30,677 bases of DNA from Candidatus Moraniibacteriota bacterium (GCA_027031945.1 JALVPE010000072.1:1-30677); one strand, 5' to 3'. Shown: positions 1-7,514, counted from the first letter of the stretch. A program made the numbers and translations. The notes: generated by a model not told the origin, from the sequence alone.

Positions 1-45
1 GATATTTACCATATCATCATTATTGTAAAAACTTTTTCGCCTTGC

Positions 46-73
46 AAATGTCCCTTAACAAAAAGGGACATTT
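46..73. terminator. Hairpin resembling a terminator
   Basis: An 11-bp perfect stem (46-56 with 63-73) encloses a 6-base loop, and the right arm ends in a short T run. It may terminate a gene lying left of the window, but no gene end is visible here, so the role is uncertain. Its right arm overlaps the first copy of the direct repeat at 66-114. Confidence 0.4.
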
Positions 74-114
74 TGCATTGGAAATAGGTTCATTTCCGGA
101 CATCTTGCATTGGA
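66..114. repeat. Two-copy 17-bp direct repeat
   Basis: The sequence GGACATYTTGCATTGGA occurs at 66-82 and 98-114 (16 of 17 bases identical, 32-bp period). A 6-bp inverted repeat (80-85 with 92-97) lies between and partly over the copies. It sits just upstream of the promoter at 127-155, so a regulatory role is possible but not shown. Confidence 0.55.
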
Positions 115-126
115 GAAGACTCATAT

Positions 127-155
127 TTGACTAAACTGTATTTTTGATGTATTGT
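127..155 (+). promoter_or_regulatory. Promoter for the 215-721 gene, with overlapping palindrome
   Basis: A -35 box TTGACT (127-132) and -10 box TATTGT (150-155) are separated by 17 bp; the expected start is near 162. A 9-bp inverted repeat, TATTGTTAA (150-158) with TTAACAATA (169-177), covers the -10 box and the start region, which is where a repressor operator would lie. Confidence 0.5.
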
Positions 156-214
156 TAAGAGTCATACTTTAACAATACGAAAAATAATCTAAAAACTACC
201 CTAGGAGAAGAACA

Positions 215-721
215 ATGCATTTGAGAGAAGGACAAGTTTTGGTACATGAAGATGGCTACTACGAGTATGAAACGATAGATTATTTACGTAATTTTATCAA
301 AGATGTGAATTTGATACATTATGTATGCATGATGACACGGCCAGGCGTAGAGGAATTTGTGACAAAACTCGAGTTTTTGCATTATGAACCATTAACTACA
401 CGCAATGACTTATTATCTATACATACATTGGTGTGGAATGAATTGCCATGGATAATAATCAGTGTGCCGTTAAAAGAAAAGCATTTTTCTGAAAATCTGT
501 TGCCCTTATGTGGTTTACGTGTGGTAGATGGTATACCGATGATGTTTGGCGCTGGGTGTAATGAACAATTCCCAATAAGTGGTAACAATGTATTTACATT
601 GGAAAATGTGTCTGGTCATCCAGTTTATCAAAACAATGCTAAAATTAATCAAGCAATGTGCACTGCAGAGGCACAATCTGTAGAAGATGCTCGAAAAGGC
701 AGACTAAAAAAGACAAATTAA
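215..721 (+). CDS. Hypothetical protein, 168 aa
   Basis: I do not recognise the family. The ATG is fixed by a strong AGGAG Shine-Dalgarno at 203-207, 7 bases upstream. The protein looks soluble, with no signal peptide or membrane segment, and mixed alpha/beta composition. The N-terminal third is acidic and aromatic (VHEDGYYEYETIDYLRNF), the middle has a hydrophobic strand-like stretch (WIIISVPL), and the tail is basic (RKGRLKKTN). The gene is monocistronic: its own promoter with an overlapping palindrome lies upstream and a 17-bp terminator hairpin starts at its stop codon. This layout, a strong SD plus private promoter and terminator, is shared with other orphan genes in the window and differs from the conserved genes. 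It is clearly a gene by signals; the function is unknown. Confidence 0.75.
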   Translation: MHLREGQVLVHEDGYYEYETIDYLRNFIKDVNLIHYVCMMTRPGVEEFVTKLEFLHYEPLTTRNDLLSIHTLVWNELPWIIISVPLKEKHFSENLLPLCGLRVVDGIPMMFGAGCNEQFPISGNNVFTLENVSGHPVYQNNAKINQAMCTAEAQSVEDARKGRLKKTN

Positions 722-764
722 AATCCACCGAAGCAGAAAATCTGCTTCGGTGGATTTTCTGTTT
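721..764 (+). terminator. Rho-independent terminator of the 215-721 gene
   Basis: A perfect 17-bp stem (721-737 with 741-757) closes a 3-base AAA loop and is followed by TCTGTTT. The stem starts on the last base of the stop codon. It is much more stable than anything found after the conserved genes here. Confidence 0.85.
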
Positions 765-845
765 ATTCAAAAAATAGTTTATCTCATGAGACAAAATTTA
801 GATGCTATTGAACTCAGTTTTGGATTAGAATTCAAATAAAGACGC

Positions 846-874
846 TTGACGAATACTAAAAAATCTGCTACCAT
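846..874 (+). promoter_or_regulatory. Candidate promoter for the 902-1405 gene
   Basis: TTGACG (846-851) and TACCAT (869-874) are spaced 17 bp apart. A perfect TATAAT also occurs at 893-898, but it is only 3 bases from the ATG and has no good -35, so it would start transcription inside the gene. Confidence 0.35.
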
Positions 875-901
875 TCTTAGTTCAGTATTAGTTATAATCG
901 A

Positions 902-1405
902 ATGACAACAACTGAAAAATTACAAAAATATTTAGATGAATTAGAAGAACGCAAAATTGCGTTGTTTTTTGATATGCAAAATACTGCTTCAACATTAAAT
1001 GGACGAATGTACACATATCATATAGTTATTGCTCTATCTGCTCTTTTTGTATTTTTTATTGGTTATACTAGTCATGGAAAAGACGCTACACTTATTAGAT
1101 GGAGTAATTTTGTAGCAGTCATTACTCTTTTTATTGCTTTACTTCAATATTTATCTATACTTGATAACATTTCCAAAACTTTGTACAAAAATATTTGTAG
1201 TATTTACAAAAAGTATGATGACGAATATTATATTCTCAAAAAATTCAATGCTGGCAAAATTAAAGAAAATCTCATAAGACAATTTTATATAAACAAAACA
1301 AAAGATATGACTCGCTATGAATGTCAAATAACCCAACCAAATTGGTTTGCATGGATTAGTACATCATTACTTATTGTTGCAATTATTTTATTATTATTAG
1401 CCTAA
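902..1405 (+). CDS. Three-helix membrane protein, possibly SLATT-like, 167 aa
   Basis: The predicted layout is a charged N-terminal helix (about 4-25, EKLQKYLDELEERK), two close membrane segments (about 39-55 and 68-88), a roughly 60-residue charged, Tyr-rich cytoplasmic stretch, and a last membrane helix (about 148-166) ending at the C-terminus. Paired N-terminal membrane helices followed by a helical cytoplasmic part recall SLATT-type effector membrane domains (the 2TM domains associated with SMODS and SLOG), but I see no diagnostic motif and the match is weak. No partner nucleotidyltransferase or SLOG gene is adjacent. The ATG has no Shine-Dalgarno. The gene is monocistronic and converges on rubrerythrin, with a shared palindromic terminator between them. 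Confidence 0.65.
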   Translation: MTTTEKLQKYLDELEERKIALFFDMQNTASTLNGRMYTYHIVIALSALFVFFIGYTSHGKDATLIRWSNFVAVITLFIALLQYLSILDNISKTLYKNICSIYKKYDDEYYILKKFNAGKIKENLIRQFYINKTKDMTRYECQITQPNWFAWISTSLLIVAIILLLLA

Positions 1406-1419
1406 AAACAATAAATATA

Positions 1420-1439
1420 GGGACGGTCATGACCGTCCC
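1420..1439. terminator. Perfect GC-rich palindrome, bidirectional terminator
   Basis: The 20-base sequence GGGACGGTCATGACCGTCCC is a perfect palindrome. It lies between the convergent 902-1405 gene and rubrerythrin. T-rich tracts follow on both strands (CTACTTTCTTTT on plus; TATATTTATTGTTTTT on minus), so it can terminate both transcripts. It is strikingly GC-rich for this AT-rich region and may also be a dispersed extragenic repeat. Confidence 0.75.
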
Positions 1440-1470
1440 CTACTTTCTTTTTTATTATCAATATTTGTGA

Positions 1471-2043
1471 CTAATAATTTTCTGCAAAAATCTCAAAATA
1501 TGCTTGTGGATGCAAACACGCTGGACACTTCTCTGGAGCTTTCGATCCTTCATGCAAATATCCACAATTACGACATTTCCAAATAATTGTATCATTTACT
1601 TTAAATACTTTACCTGCTTCCAAATTATCATATAACTTACGATATCGATTTTCATGTGCTTTTTCTACCTCTGCGATTTTTTCAAAAGTATTTGCCACAT
1701 CCTCAAAACCCTCTTCACGAGCAACTCTAGCAAATTCTGGATAAAGTTCTGTCCACTCTTCATTTTCTCCTTCTGCTGCCGCTTGTAAATTTTCCAAAGT
1801 TGTGCCAATTTTACCCGCTGGATAAGTAGCAGTAATTTCCACCATTTCACCTGCTAAAAATTTGAAAAATCTTTTTGCATGTTCTTTTTCATTTAGAGCA
1901 GTTTCTGCAAAAATACCTGAAATTTGTTCCAATCCCTCTTTTTTTGCAACGCTGGCAAAGTAGTCGTAACGCATACGAGCCTGTGACTCTCCTGCAAATG
2001 CTTTTAATAAATTCTTTTCAGTTTTGGTTCCTTTTATATTCAT
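1471..2043 (-). CDS. rbr: Rubrerythrin
   Basis: Rubrerythrin is a non-haem di-iron peroxidase that reduces hydrogen peroxide in anaerobes using electrons passed through its rubredoxin-like site. Residues 1-145 form the ferritin-like four-helix domain, with iron-ligand glutamates and histidines in GESQARMRYDYFA (18-30), NEKEHAKRFF (51-60), REEGFEDVANTFEKIAEVE (109-127) and AH (129-130). Residues 155-190 are the rubredoxin-like domain, with paired cysteines C157/C160 and C173/C176 (CRNC...CPAC). At 190 aa it is full length. It lies 20 bp after the pyrophosphatase gene and is probably co-transcribed with it. Its presence points to an anaerobic or microaerophilic host coping with oxidative stress. 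Confidence 0.96.
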   Translation of the reverse strand: MNIKGTKTEKNLLKAFAGESQARMRYDYFASVAKKEGLEQISGIFAETALNEKEHAKRFFKFLAGEMVEITATYPAGKIGTTLENLQAAAEGENEEWTELYPEFARVAREEGFEDVANTFEKIAEVEKAHENRYRKLYDNLEAGKVFKVNDTIIWKCRNCGYLHEGSKAPEKCPACLHPQAYFEIFAENY

Positions 2044-2063
2044 ACCTTTATTATTAATTATAA

Positions 2064-2978
2064 TTACATATTTTCAAACACTGGAACAATTTGTTTTTTA
2101 CGAGAAACCAATTTATCTACAAAAAGTACGCCATTTTTATCGGTAGCATTAAATAATTTCTTAAATAATTCAATCTCATTTTCTCCCGAGCAAAGCGTAT
2201 AACTCTTTTCATTTAAAATGTCCACAATAACAAAAAATACACCTTTTAGATTATCTTTTTCTTTGATCTCTTTTAATTTTGCTACAATTTCATCTTTTCT
2301 ATTTAATCCAAAGTCAATATTTGTTGTTTCCATAACGCCAATCCCATATGTACCATCTGAAAAATCAAAAGTTTTATAGTCCAGTCGAATTAAATCTTCT
2401 ACATCGATATCGCCTAAATCACTTTTTGCATCAAACATTTTTAAACTAAAATCTTCTAAATCATCAATTCCCACAATGTCATTTAATTTTTCTACTAATT
2501 TTTTATCAACATCAGTTGTTGTAGGAGATCTAAAAAACAATGTATCAGAAATAATGCCTGAGAGGAGTATTCCGGCAATGCTTTTTGAAAGCTGTGTATT
2601 TGTATCAAAATATTTTTCAGCAATAATTGAACAAGATGAACCAAGCGGTTTAATAAATATTGATATTGGTTTATCTGTTTCAATTTTAACTTTATGATGA
2701 TCTATAATTTCTACAATATCTAAATCTTTTAAATTATCAATGCTTTGTTTTTCCTCATTGTGATCCAATAAAATAATTTCGGTACCATGTGGTAATTCAG
2801 TAATTTGCTCGGGTGCTTCCACACCAAATTGCTCCAATACAAATTCTGTTTCTTTATTCAATTTACCCAAAGCAAAAGCTTTTGCATCTACTCCTTGTTT
2901 GGATAAGAAGTTTTCATAAGCAAGTGCACTACAAGTAGTATCTGTATCTGGATTTTTATGTCCTATGATATGTTTCAT
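2064..2978 (-). CDS. ppaC: Manganese-dependent inorganic pyrophosphatase (family II)
   Basis: This cytosolic DHH-family enzyme hydrolyses pyrophosphate to two phosphates and so pulls biosynthetic reactions forward. Metal ligands are visible in order: GHKNPDTD (6-13; His7, Asp11, Asp13), LDHNE (71-75), the DHH signature IIDHHK (91-96) and GIISDT (141-146). The C-terminal DHHA2-type lobe carries the family's phosphate-binding SRKKQIVP near the end. The 304-aa length is normal and no CBS regulatory domains are inserted, so it is the simple form. The ATG has no Shine-Dalgarno, as for most conserved genes here. It sits 27 bp after the rhodanese gene and 20 bp before rubrerythrin. Confidence 0.96.
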   Translation of the reverse strand: MKHIIGHKNPDTDTTCSALAYENFLSKQGVDAKAFALGKLNKETEFVLEQFGVEAPEQITELPHGTEIILLDHNEEKQSIDNLKDLDIVEIIDHHKVKIETDKPISIFIKPLGSSCSIIAEKYFDTNTQLSKSIAGILLSGIISDTLFFRSPTTTDVDKKLVEKLNDIVGIDDLEDFSLKMFDAKSDLGDIDVEDLIRLDYKTFDFSDGTYGIGVMETTNIDFGLNRKDEIVAKLKEIKEKDNLKGVFFVIVDILNEKSYTLCSGENEIELFKKLFNATDKNGVLFVDKLVSRKKQIVPVFENM

Positions 2979-3005
2979 ATTTTAATATTTTTAATAATTA
3001 GATTA

Positions 3006-3518
3006 TCATTTATTCCACGGCATTATTGCCAATAATTTCTGTAATCCACAAATACCTGTCAACCCTGCAAACAACAGTCCCGCACCAATAAATCCGGACA
3101 ATAATATCCACAGTGGATTAAAAATAAAACTCAAAACAACTCCAGTTAACACCAAACTACCCGCCATTATCATTACTTGTCTAATTACAGGAATTGTGCC
3201 CTTGCCCTCCTTAGTTACCCCAAATCCCTCTCGTAACCAAGCACTAAGACCTCCTTTGACATTCACTACATTTACCCCATGTTTTTCTAATTCTTCAACA
3301 GCCTGACAACTCCTTACTCCCGTACCACAATTAACATACACAGTACCAATATTTTTAAGACGATCAGCCATCTCTGCAATACTATCAAGTGGAATATTTT
3401 TTGCTTCTTTAATATGACCACTCTTAAATTCCCCCTCACTACGAACATCAATTAATAATTCATCTTTATCTTCATCATGAAGTAATGTATTCAATTCTTC
3501 TGGTGTTACATTTTTCAT
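3006..3518 (-). CDS. Rhodanese-domain protein with C-terminal membrane hairpin
   Basis: The N-terminal half is a rhodanese (sulfurtransferase) domain. The active-site loop VNCGTGVRSC supplies the catalytic cysteine, and the usual LLIDVRSEGEFKSGHIKEA strand-loop precedes it. The C-terminal 55 residues hold two hydrophobic helices separated by a short loop, resembling DUF2892, so the overall design matches membrane-bound YgaP-like sulfurtransferases. The first ATG in frame, at 3518, starts MKNVTPEEL and gives 170 aa; an upstream TTG at 3530 would add four residues but is less likely. A promoter lies at 3558-3585. It may handle persulfide sulfur, but the substrate cannot be read from the sequence. 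Confidence 0.9.
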   Translation of the reverse strand: MKNVTPEELNTLLHDEDKDELLIDVRSEGEFKSGHIKEAKNIPLDSIAEMADRLKNIGTVYVNCGTGVRSCQAVEELEKHGVNVVNVKGGLSAWLREGFGVTKEGKGTIPVIRQVMIMAGSLVLTGVVLSFIFNPLWILLSGFIGAGLLFAGLTGICGLQKLLAIMPWNK

Positions 3519-3557
3519 AATATTATTCAAATTTTAATAACTTAAAAATCTTTTTAG

Positions 3558-3585
3558 ATAGTATCATGAATTATAATTTCTTCAA
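3558..3585 (-). promoter_or_regulatory. Candidate promoter for rhodanese-ppaC-rubrerythrin
   Basis: On the minus strand TTGAAG (3580-3585) and TACTAT (3558-3563) are 16 bp apart, about 40 bases upstream of the rhodanese ATG. The roughly 150-bp gap from the preceding 128-aa gene fits a separate transcription unit. Confidence 0.4.
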
Positions 3586-3671
3586 AAATGTAATAATTTT
3601 ATTTTTCAACAAAAGCTTATGATGGTGTGCCTACTGCACCAATTAGAATTGCTAATTTTATATTATGAGCT

Positions 3672-4058
3672 TTAATTATTCTTTTTTGACATTTGTTTTA
3701 TACGTTTTTTTGCAATCTTGTATTGTTTTGAATTTAATTGTCCCGCTGCACGCATTTCTTCTACTTGTTTTAACATTTCCTCAGTACTTTCCAATCCTTC
3801 ATTTGACTGCTTTGCAAATGCTTGCGCAAACACCTCTTGTCGTTTCTCAGGTGACATTTTTTTAAGTCCTTTCAACGCCATTTTTTGCATTGGTCCAATT
3901 TTGGGCATACCCGGCATATCACCAGCAAGCATTTGATCTATCATCTCATCTGTAATTTCAGGCATTTGTCCTCCCAACATCTCTTTTGCCTGTTTTTTTG
4001 CCACAATTGGTTCAATATCCTCTTTTTTCTTCTTTTTAAATATATCTGTAATTCCCAT
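3672..4058 (-). CDS. Met-rich basic small protein downstream of secDF, 128 aa
   Basis: I do not recognise a named family. It begins with a short amphipathic segment and a lysine cluster (GITDIFKKKKKED), has a Met- and Pro-rich centre (QMLAGDMPGMPKIGPMQKMA, about 43-62, then GLKKMSPEKRQ), and ends in a basic helix (QYKIAKKRIKQMSKKNN). There is no signal peptide or membrane helix. The Met-rich, 'MPGM...MSPEKR' texture recalls part of the SRP54 M domain, which binds hydrophobic signal sequences, but this is resemblance, not homology shown. It lies 38 bp after secF and probably belongs to the secDF transcript, which makes an export-related role worth testing. The ATG has no Shine-Dalgarno. Confidence 0.75.
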   Translation of the reverse strand: MGITDIFKKKKKEDIEPIVAKKQAKEMLGGQMPEITDEMIDQMLAGDMPGMPKIGPMQKMALKGLKKMSPEKRQEVFAQAFAKQSNEGLESTEEMLKQVEEMRAAGQLNSKQYKIAKKRIKQMSKKNN

Positions 4059-4096
4059 AATTTATAATTTTAAAACTATTTATCTTCTTTAATTTA

Positions 4097-5014
4097 TTAT
4101 TTTTCCTGTGATTTTTTTTGTATCTTATAAATAGACACAACTAATGCTGACGCAACAAAGATGGATGAATATGTACCAAATGTCACACCGATAAGTAGTG
4201 CTAATGAAAAATTAAACAATGTTTCACCCCCAAAAAGAATTATTGGAACTAATACTAATACAACTGTAAATGATGTATTAAACGATCTAGCTAATGATTC
4301 ATAAAGAGACTTATTTACCAATCCCTCAAAATCTGCAATCGATCTGGTACGTAATACATTTTCACGTATCCTGTCATATATAACAATAGTATCATTTACA
4401 CTATAACCCAAAATTGTAAGTAAGGCTGCAACAAAAGGCACGCCAACCTCTATACCAAAGAAATGTCCAAGTATTGCAAATACTCCTACTGTAATTACAA
4501 TATCATGTGCAAGAGCTGTTATCGCTCCAACACCATAATACCAAGAAGACACAGGAACTGATACCTTACGAAAAGCCCATGCAATGTACAACAAAATTGC
4601 GATAATTGCAAAGATAATTGCTTTTGTAGCATTAGTCTTTAGTTGCTTTGACACTGTTGCTCCAATGAAATCTGCTTTTAACTGTACTGCATTTTCATCA
4701 ATTGTTGTTACTGCATTATTTACTTCTTGATTAAATTGTTCATCTGATTGTTTGTATCTGATAATCACACTCTTGCCATGTTCTCCATGACTTTCCGAAA
4801 CTGTGAAGCTATCATCACATTGAGTTTTGAGTTTTTCACAAACCTCATCTCGAGTAATTGTTTTATCATTACTCAAAGAAAACTCCATAAGTGTACCACC
4901 CACAAAATCGATTCCTGGTTTTAGTCCCCACACTGCAATAGCAAAAATACTTAATCCTACAAATAGTATAGATAATGCGTACGCATATTTTCTTTTATCT
5001 ATGATATTTAACAT
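4097..5014 (-). CDS. secF: Protein translocase subunit SecF
   Basis: SecF pairs with SecD in the proton-driven complex that pulls secreted proteins through SecYEG. The N-terminal membrane helix (about 11-31) is followed by the family motif GIDFVGGTLMEFS, a short extracytoplasmic domain of about 90 residues, and five further membrane helices. The conserved TM4 block YSVNDTIVIYDRIREN is intact. The 305-aa length is typical. The start codon is 4 bp after the secD stop, so the two are translated from one message, without a visible Shine-Dalgarno. The 128-aa Met-rich gene follows. Confidence 0.97.
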   Translation of the reverse strand: MLNIIDKRKYAYALSILFVGLSIFAIAVWGLKPGIDFVGGTLMEFSLSNDKTITRDEVCEKLKTQCDDSFTVSESHGEHGKSVIIRYKQSDEQFNQEVNNAVTTIDENAVQLKADFIGATVSKQLKTNATKAIIFAIIAILLYIAWAFRKVSVPVSSWYYGVGAITALAHDIVITVGVFAILGHFFGIEVGVPFVAALLTILGYSVNDTIVIYDRIRENVLRTRSIADFEGLVNKSLYESLARSFNTSFTVVLVLVPIILFGGETLFNFSLALLIGVTFGTYSSIFVASALVVSIYKIQKKSQEK

Positions 5015-5018
5015 ATAA

Positions 5019-6734
5019 TTATTCTGATTTAGTTTTAGATTTAACTTTACTCATGATTAACCACTCCTTATTCTCTAGCCACGAGCCACACACATATTTC
5101 ATAATAATTTTTACAATCACAATAGCAGTAAACATTGAAACCAATACACCTATAATGAGAATGAGTGCAAATCCTTTTACAAATCCCGTTCCCATCATCA
5201 TGAGAATAACCGAAGTGATAATAGTTGAAAGATTGCCATCTCGTATAGATGGCCATGCGCGTCTAAATCCCTCATCGATCGCTCTCTTCATACTTTTGCC
5301 AAGTCGCATTTCTTCTTTAATACGCTCAAATATAAGCACATTCGCATCCACTGCCATACCAATAGAAAGTACAAGTCCAGCAATTCCTGCAAGCGTAAGG
5401 GTAATAGACATTGGAGTGAGACTAGAAAGTTTAAAGATTGAAATAATAGTTGCTGCATAAAGACCCAGAGCAAACGATGCAATGAAACCAAAAAAACGAT
5501 AATAGAAAATCATATAAAGCATAACTAATAGCAATCCAATGAGACCTGCTTTCATACTTTTTTGCAATGCCTTGGCACCAAGCGTTGCCTCAATACTTTG
5601 TTGTGAAACAAGTTCAAATGGAACTGGCATAGCACCTTCATTTAACTGTTGTGCCAATTTTTTTGCCTCCTCAATTTCAAAGTTTCCTGATATAACAGCA
5701 CGTCCATCTACAATTTCTGCTTGCACTGTGGGAGCGCTAACTAATTTATCATCAACAAAAATAGCAACTCTCTTACCCAAATTTCTCTTTGTAATATCCG
5801 CAAACAATTTTGCACCCTCAGAATTAAATTTTAGATTTACTTGAGGCTCAGAAATTCCACCGGTATTATTACTAAATCCGGCCGTTGCAAAATCTAAAAG
5901 GTCTCCGGTTAATTTAGTAGGTTTGTATGGATCCACTGGCGGAAGTTGCATTTTAGCGAACAATATGTGTTGTCCTTTTACTTCTTTTTCATCACCTTCA
6001 CCACGTTCTTCTAGTTTTTTAATAATGTGCCATCCAAACTTTGTCTCAACTAATTCCGGGTACACATCTCCATCGTGCATTTTATCTGAAAATAAAACAT
6101 CATCAAATTCAGGTACATATTGACCTTTCTTTGCAAAATCAAGCTCCCCTCCTTTTGACGCAGTTCCGGGATCTTTACTAAATTCTTTTGCTAATTCAGT
6201 AAAGTCCTCACCTGCTTTTATACGTTCTAACACCTCTTCTGCTTTTTTATGTGCTTTTTCATCCATTTCTGCAAACATTTCTGCAAGACTTTCTTTCATT
6301 TGTTCTTGCTCTGCTTTCATCTCATCTTCTGTTTTTTCCTCCTTAAAAATTAAAACTGGAGCTTTTTGTATAATGTTTTTTACATCTTCAGGATTTTTAA
6401 CTCCAGGTATCTCTACTGTCATAAATGTTTCATTTCCACGTTCTGATAAGAAGACAACGGGCTCACCAACACCATACGCATTTACTTTTTCTTCTGCTTT
6501 TGCTTGTACCGCATCTTTTGCTTCATTTTCTTTGCCTTTTGGCACTCCTGATAGGTCAAGTTTATATTCAACATGTAATCCTCCTTGTAAATCCAAACCT
6601 AAATTAATTGCAATTTTTTCAAAGAATGCTCGTTTACTTTCAGGTAGATATTTTTGAAATGGCAAGGCAATCACTATCATGATAATAGCAAACACTATGG
6701 TATATATAAATTTTCTTCTATTGTTCTTATACAT
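5019..6734 (-). CDS. secD: Protein translocase subunit SecD with inserted parvulin-type domain
   Basis: SecD drives late steps of Sec export from the outer face of the membrane. Visible parts are TM1 (about 9-26), the motif LGLDLQGGLHVEYK (45-58), the P1 region interrupted by an insertion at about 132-268, the rest of P1 (YKPTKLTGDLL onward, with LKFNSEGAKLF), and the C-terminal membrane block (390-550) with AGLVLSIGMAVDANVLIFER. The insertion has PpiC/parvulin prolyl-isomerase hallmarks: AGEDFTELAKEFSKDPG (174-190), GGELDFAKKGQYVPEFDDVLF (195-215) and TKFGWHIIKKLEER (231-244). The strand GQHILFAK, which normally opens a parvulin, is at 254-261, after the rest, suggesting circular permutation. 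A charged helix (about 131-170) leads in. The length is 571 aa; the start lies at a weak AGGA site with a promoter at 6769-6797. Confidence 0.96.
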   Translation of the reverse strand: MYKNNRRKFIYTIVFAIIMIVIALPFQKYLPESKRAFFEKIAINLGLDLQGGLHVEYKLDLSGVPKGKENEAKDAVQAKAEEKVNAYGVGEPVVFLSERGNETFMTVEIPGVKNPEDVKNIIQKAPVLIFKEEKTEDEMKAEQEQMKESLAEMFAEMDEKAHKKAEEVLERIKAGEDFTELAKEFSKDPGTASKGGELDFAKKGQYVPEFDDVLFSDKMHDGDVYPELVETKFGWHIIKKLEERGEGDEKEVKGQHILFAKMQLPPVDPYKPTKLTGDLLDFATAGFSNNTGGISEPQVNLKFNSEGAKLFADITKRNLGKRVAIFVDDKLVSAPTVQAEIVDGRAVISGNFEIEEAKKLAQQLNEGAMPVPFELVSQQSIEATLGAKALQKSMKAGLIGLLLVMLYMIFYYRFFGFIASFALGLYAATIISIFKLSSLTPMSITLTLAGIAGLVLSIGMAVDANVLIFERIKEEMRLGKSMKRAIDEGFRRAWPSIRDGNLSTIITSVILMMMGTGFVKGFALILIIGVLVSMFTAIVIVKIIMKYVCGSWLENKEWLIMSKVKSKTKSE

Positions 6735-6742
6735 AATAAAAA

Positions 6743-6797
6743 TATTCCTAACTGGGAATTACTAGATTATTGTACTACTGCTAAAGATAAAAAGCAA
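6743..6797 (-). promoter_or_regulatory. secDF promoter and leader hairpin
   Basis: On the minus strand TTGCTT (6792-6797) and TACAAT (6769-6774) are 17 bp apart, placing the transcript start near 6762. A 5-bp stem (6743-6747 with 6754-6758) lies at the beginning of the leader. Confidence 0.55.
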
Positions 6798-6869
6798 GTT
6801 TGAAAATAGAGTTGAATAATCAATTTAAGCTCTAGAACCAAAATTAATATTTTTTAAATGAATTAAAAA

Positions 6870-6895
6870 GACTGATAACTATATAGTTATCAGTC
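6870..6895 (-). terminator. Terminator of the 6904-7425 gene
   Basis: A 26-base perfect palindrome (13-bp arms, centre ACTATATAGT) begins 9 bases after the stop codon. On the minus strand it is followed by TTTTTAATTC. Confidence 0.8.
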
Positions 6896-6903
6896 TATAA
6901 CAA

Positions 6904-7425
6904 TTAAAAAGCCCAGAAGGACTCATCATTTTCCATAGTCTCTAGCCAAAGCTCCTTGGACCTTTTTGCGTCCTCTTTTGCTAGTTGAATATGCTTCAAT
7001 TCTTCAGTGCTTAAATGCTTCAATCGTTTCTTGCAAACGATCTTGGTTAGATAATTTTTTGCTTTCATACATTTTACCCATGAACCAGCAGTTTGATTGA
7101 TAATGAGTGTATTTCCTTTGAAATAAAATTCATCCCCATATCCAAATGCAGCAGCACATTCTGCATCAAATGCCATATGTATCATAGGGCATCCTGGTTT
7201 GTCCTTTTTACCAATTGCCACTGGATGCTCTTCATCTTTAAATATCCAATGTACAGTAATTTTTGCACATTGTGCACGATCACTGAGTCCGGAGCTCTTC
7301 CAAGATTTACATTTTAGCGGATGCACATCTTGTGCATTCAAAAAATCATAATATCCAGAAGTCAATTTACGCAACCGGTCAATAATAACCCCTAAAGTCT
7401 TTTCCGTTAAAATAATTTTTTGCAT
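6904..7425 (-). CDS. Hypothetical protein, 173 aa
   Basis: I do not recognise the family. It is a soluble-looking protein with seven cysteines spread through the chain (for example HPLKCKSW, KPGCPMIHM, DAECAAAFGYG, VKCMKAKN) but no paired CxxC zinc knuckle. A basic region (KIVCKKRLKHLSTEEL) precedes an acidic, Trp-containing C-terminal helix ending ESFWAF. The ATG is set by AGGAG six bases upstream. The gene is free-standing: promoter TTGACG-17-TAGTAT with a small hairpin at the transcript start, and a 13-bp-arm terminator after the stop. It lies between secD and the 732-aa membrane protein gene, all on one strand but in separate units. Function unknown. Confidence 0.75.
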   Translation of the reverse strand: MQKIILTEKTLGVIIDRLRKLTSGYYDFLNAQDVHPLKCKSWKSSGLSDRAQCAKITVHWIFKDEEHPVAIGKKDKPGCPMIHMAFDAECAAAFGYGDEFYFKGNTLIINQTAGSWVKCMKAKNYLTKIVCKKRLKHLSTEELKHIQLAKEDAKRSKELWLETMENDESFWAF

Positions 7426-7465
7426 GTCAGTCTCCTATAGAATTTTTAAATACCAAAACATTTTT

Positions 7466-7514
7466 GTTACAAAAAGTAACTCACTATACTAGCATGTTTT
7501 TAATGTTCCGTCAA
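7466..7514 (-). promoter_or_regulatory. Promoter and 5' hairpin of the 6904-7425 gene
   Basis: TTGACG (7509-7514) and TAGTAT (7486-7491) are spaced 17 bp apart on the minus strand; transcription should begin near 7479. The first bases of that RNA form GTTAC/GTAAC (7476-7480 with 7466-7470) around a 5-base loop. Confidence 0.6.

Noticed and set aside
893..898. Perfect TATAAT three bases before ATG 902
   Set aside because: Transcription from it would begin inside the gene, and no -35 stands 16-18 bp upstream.
5053..5460. A 135-codon plus-strand frame
   Set aside because: Antisense to the membrane block of secD, which is clearly the coding strand.
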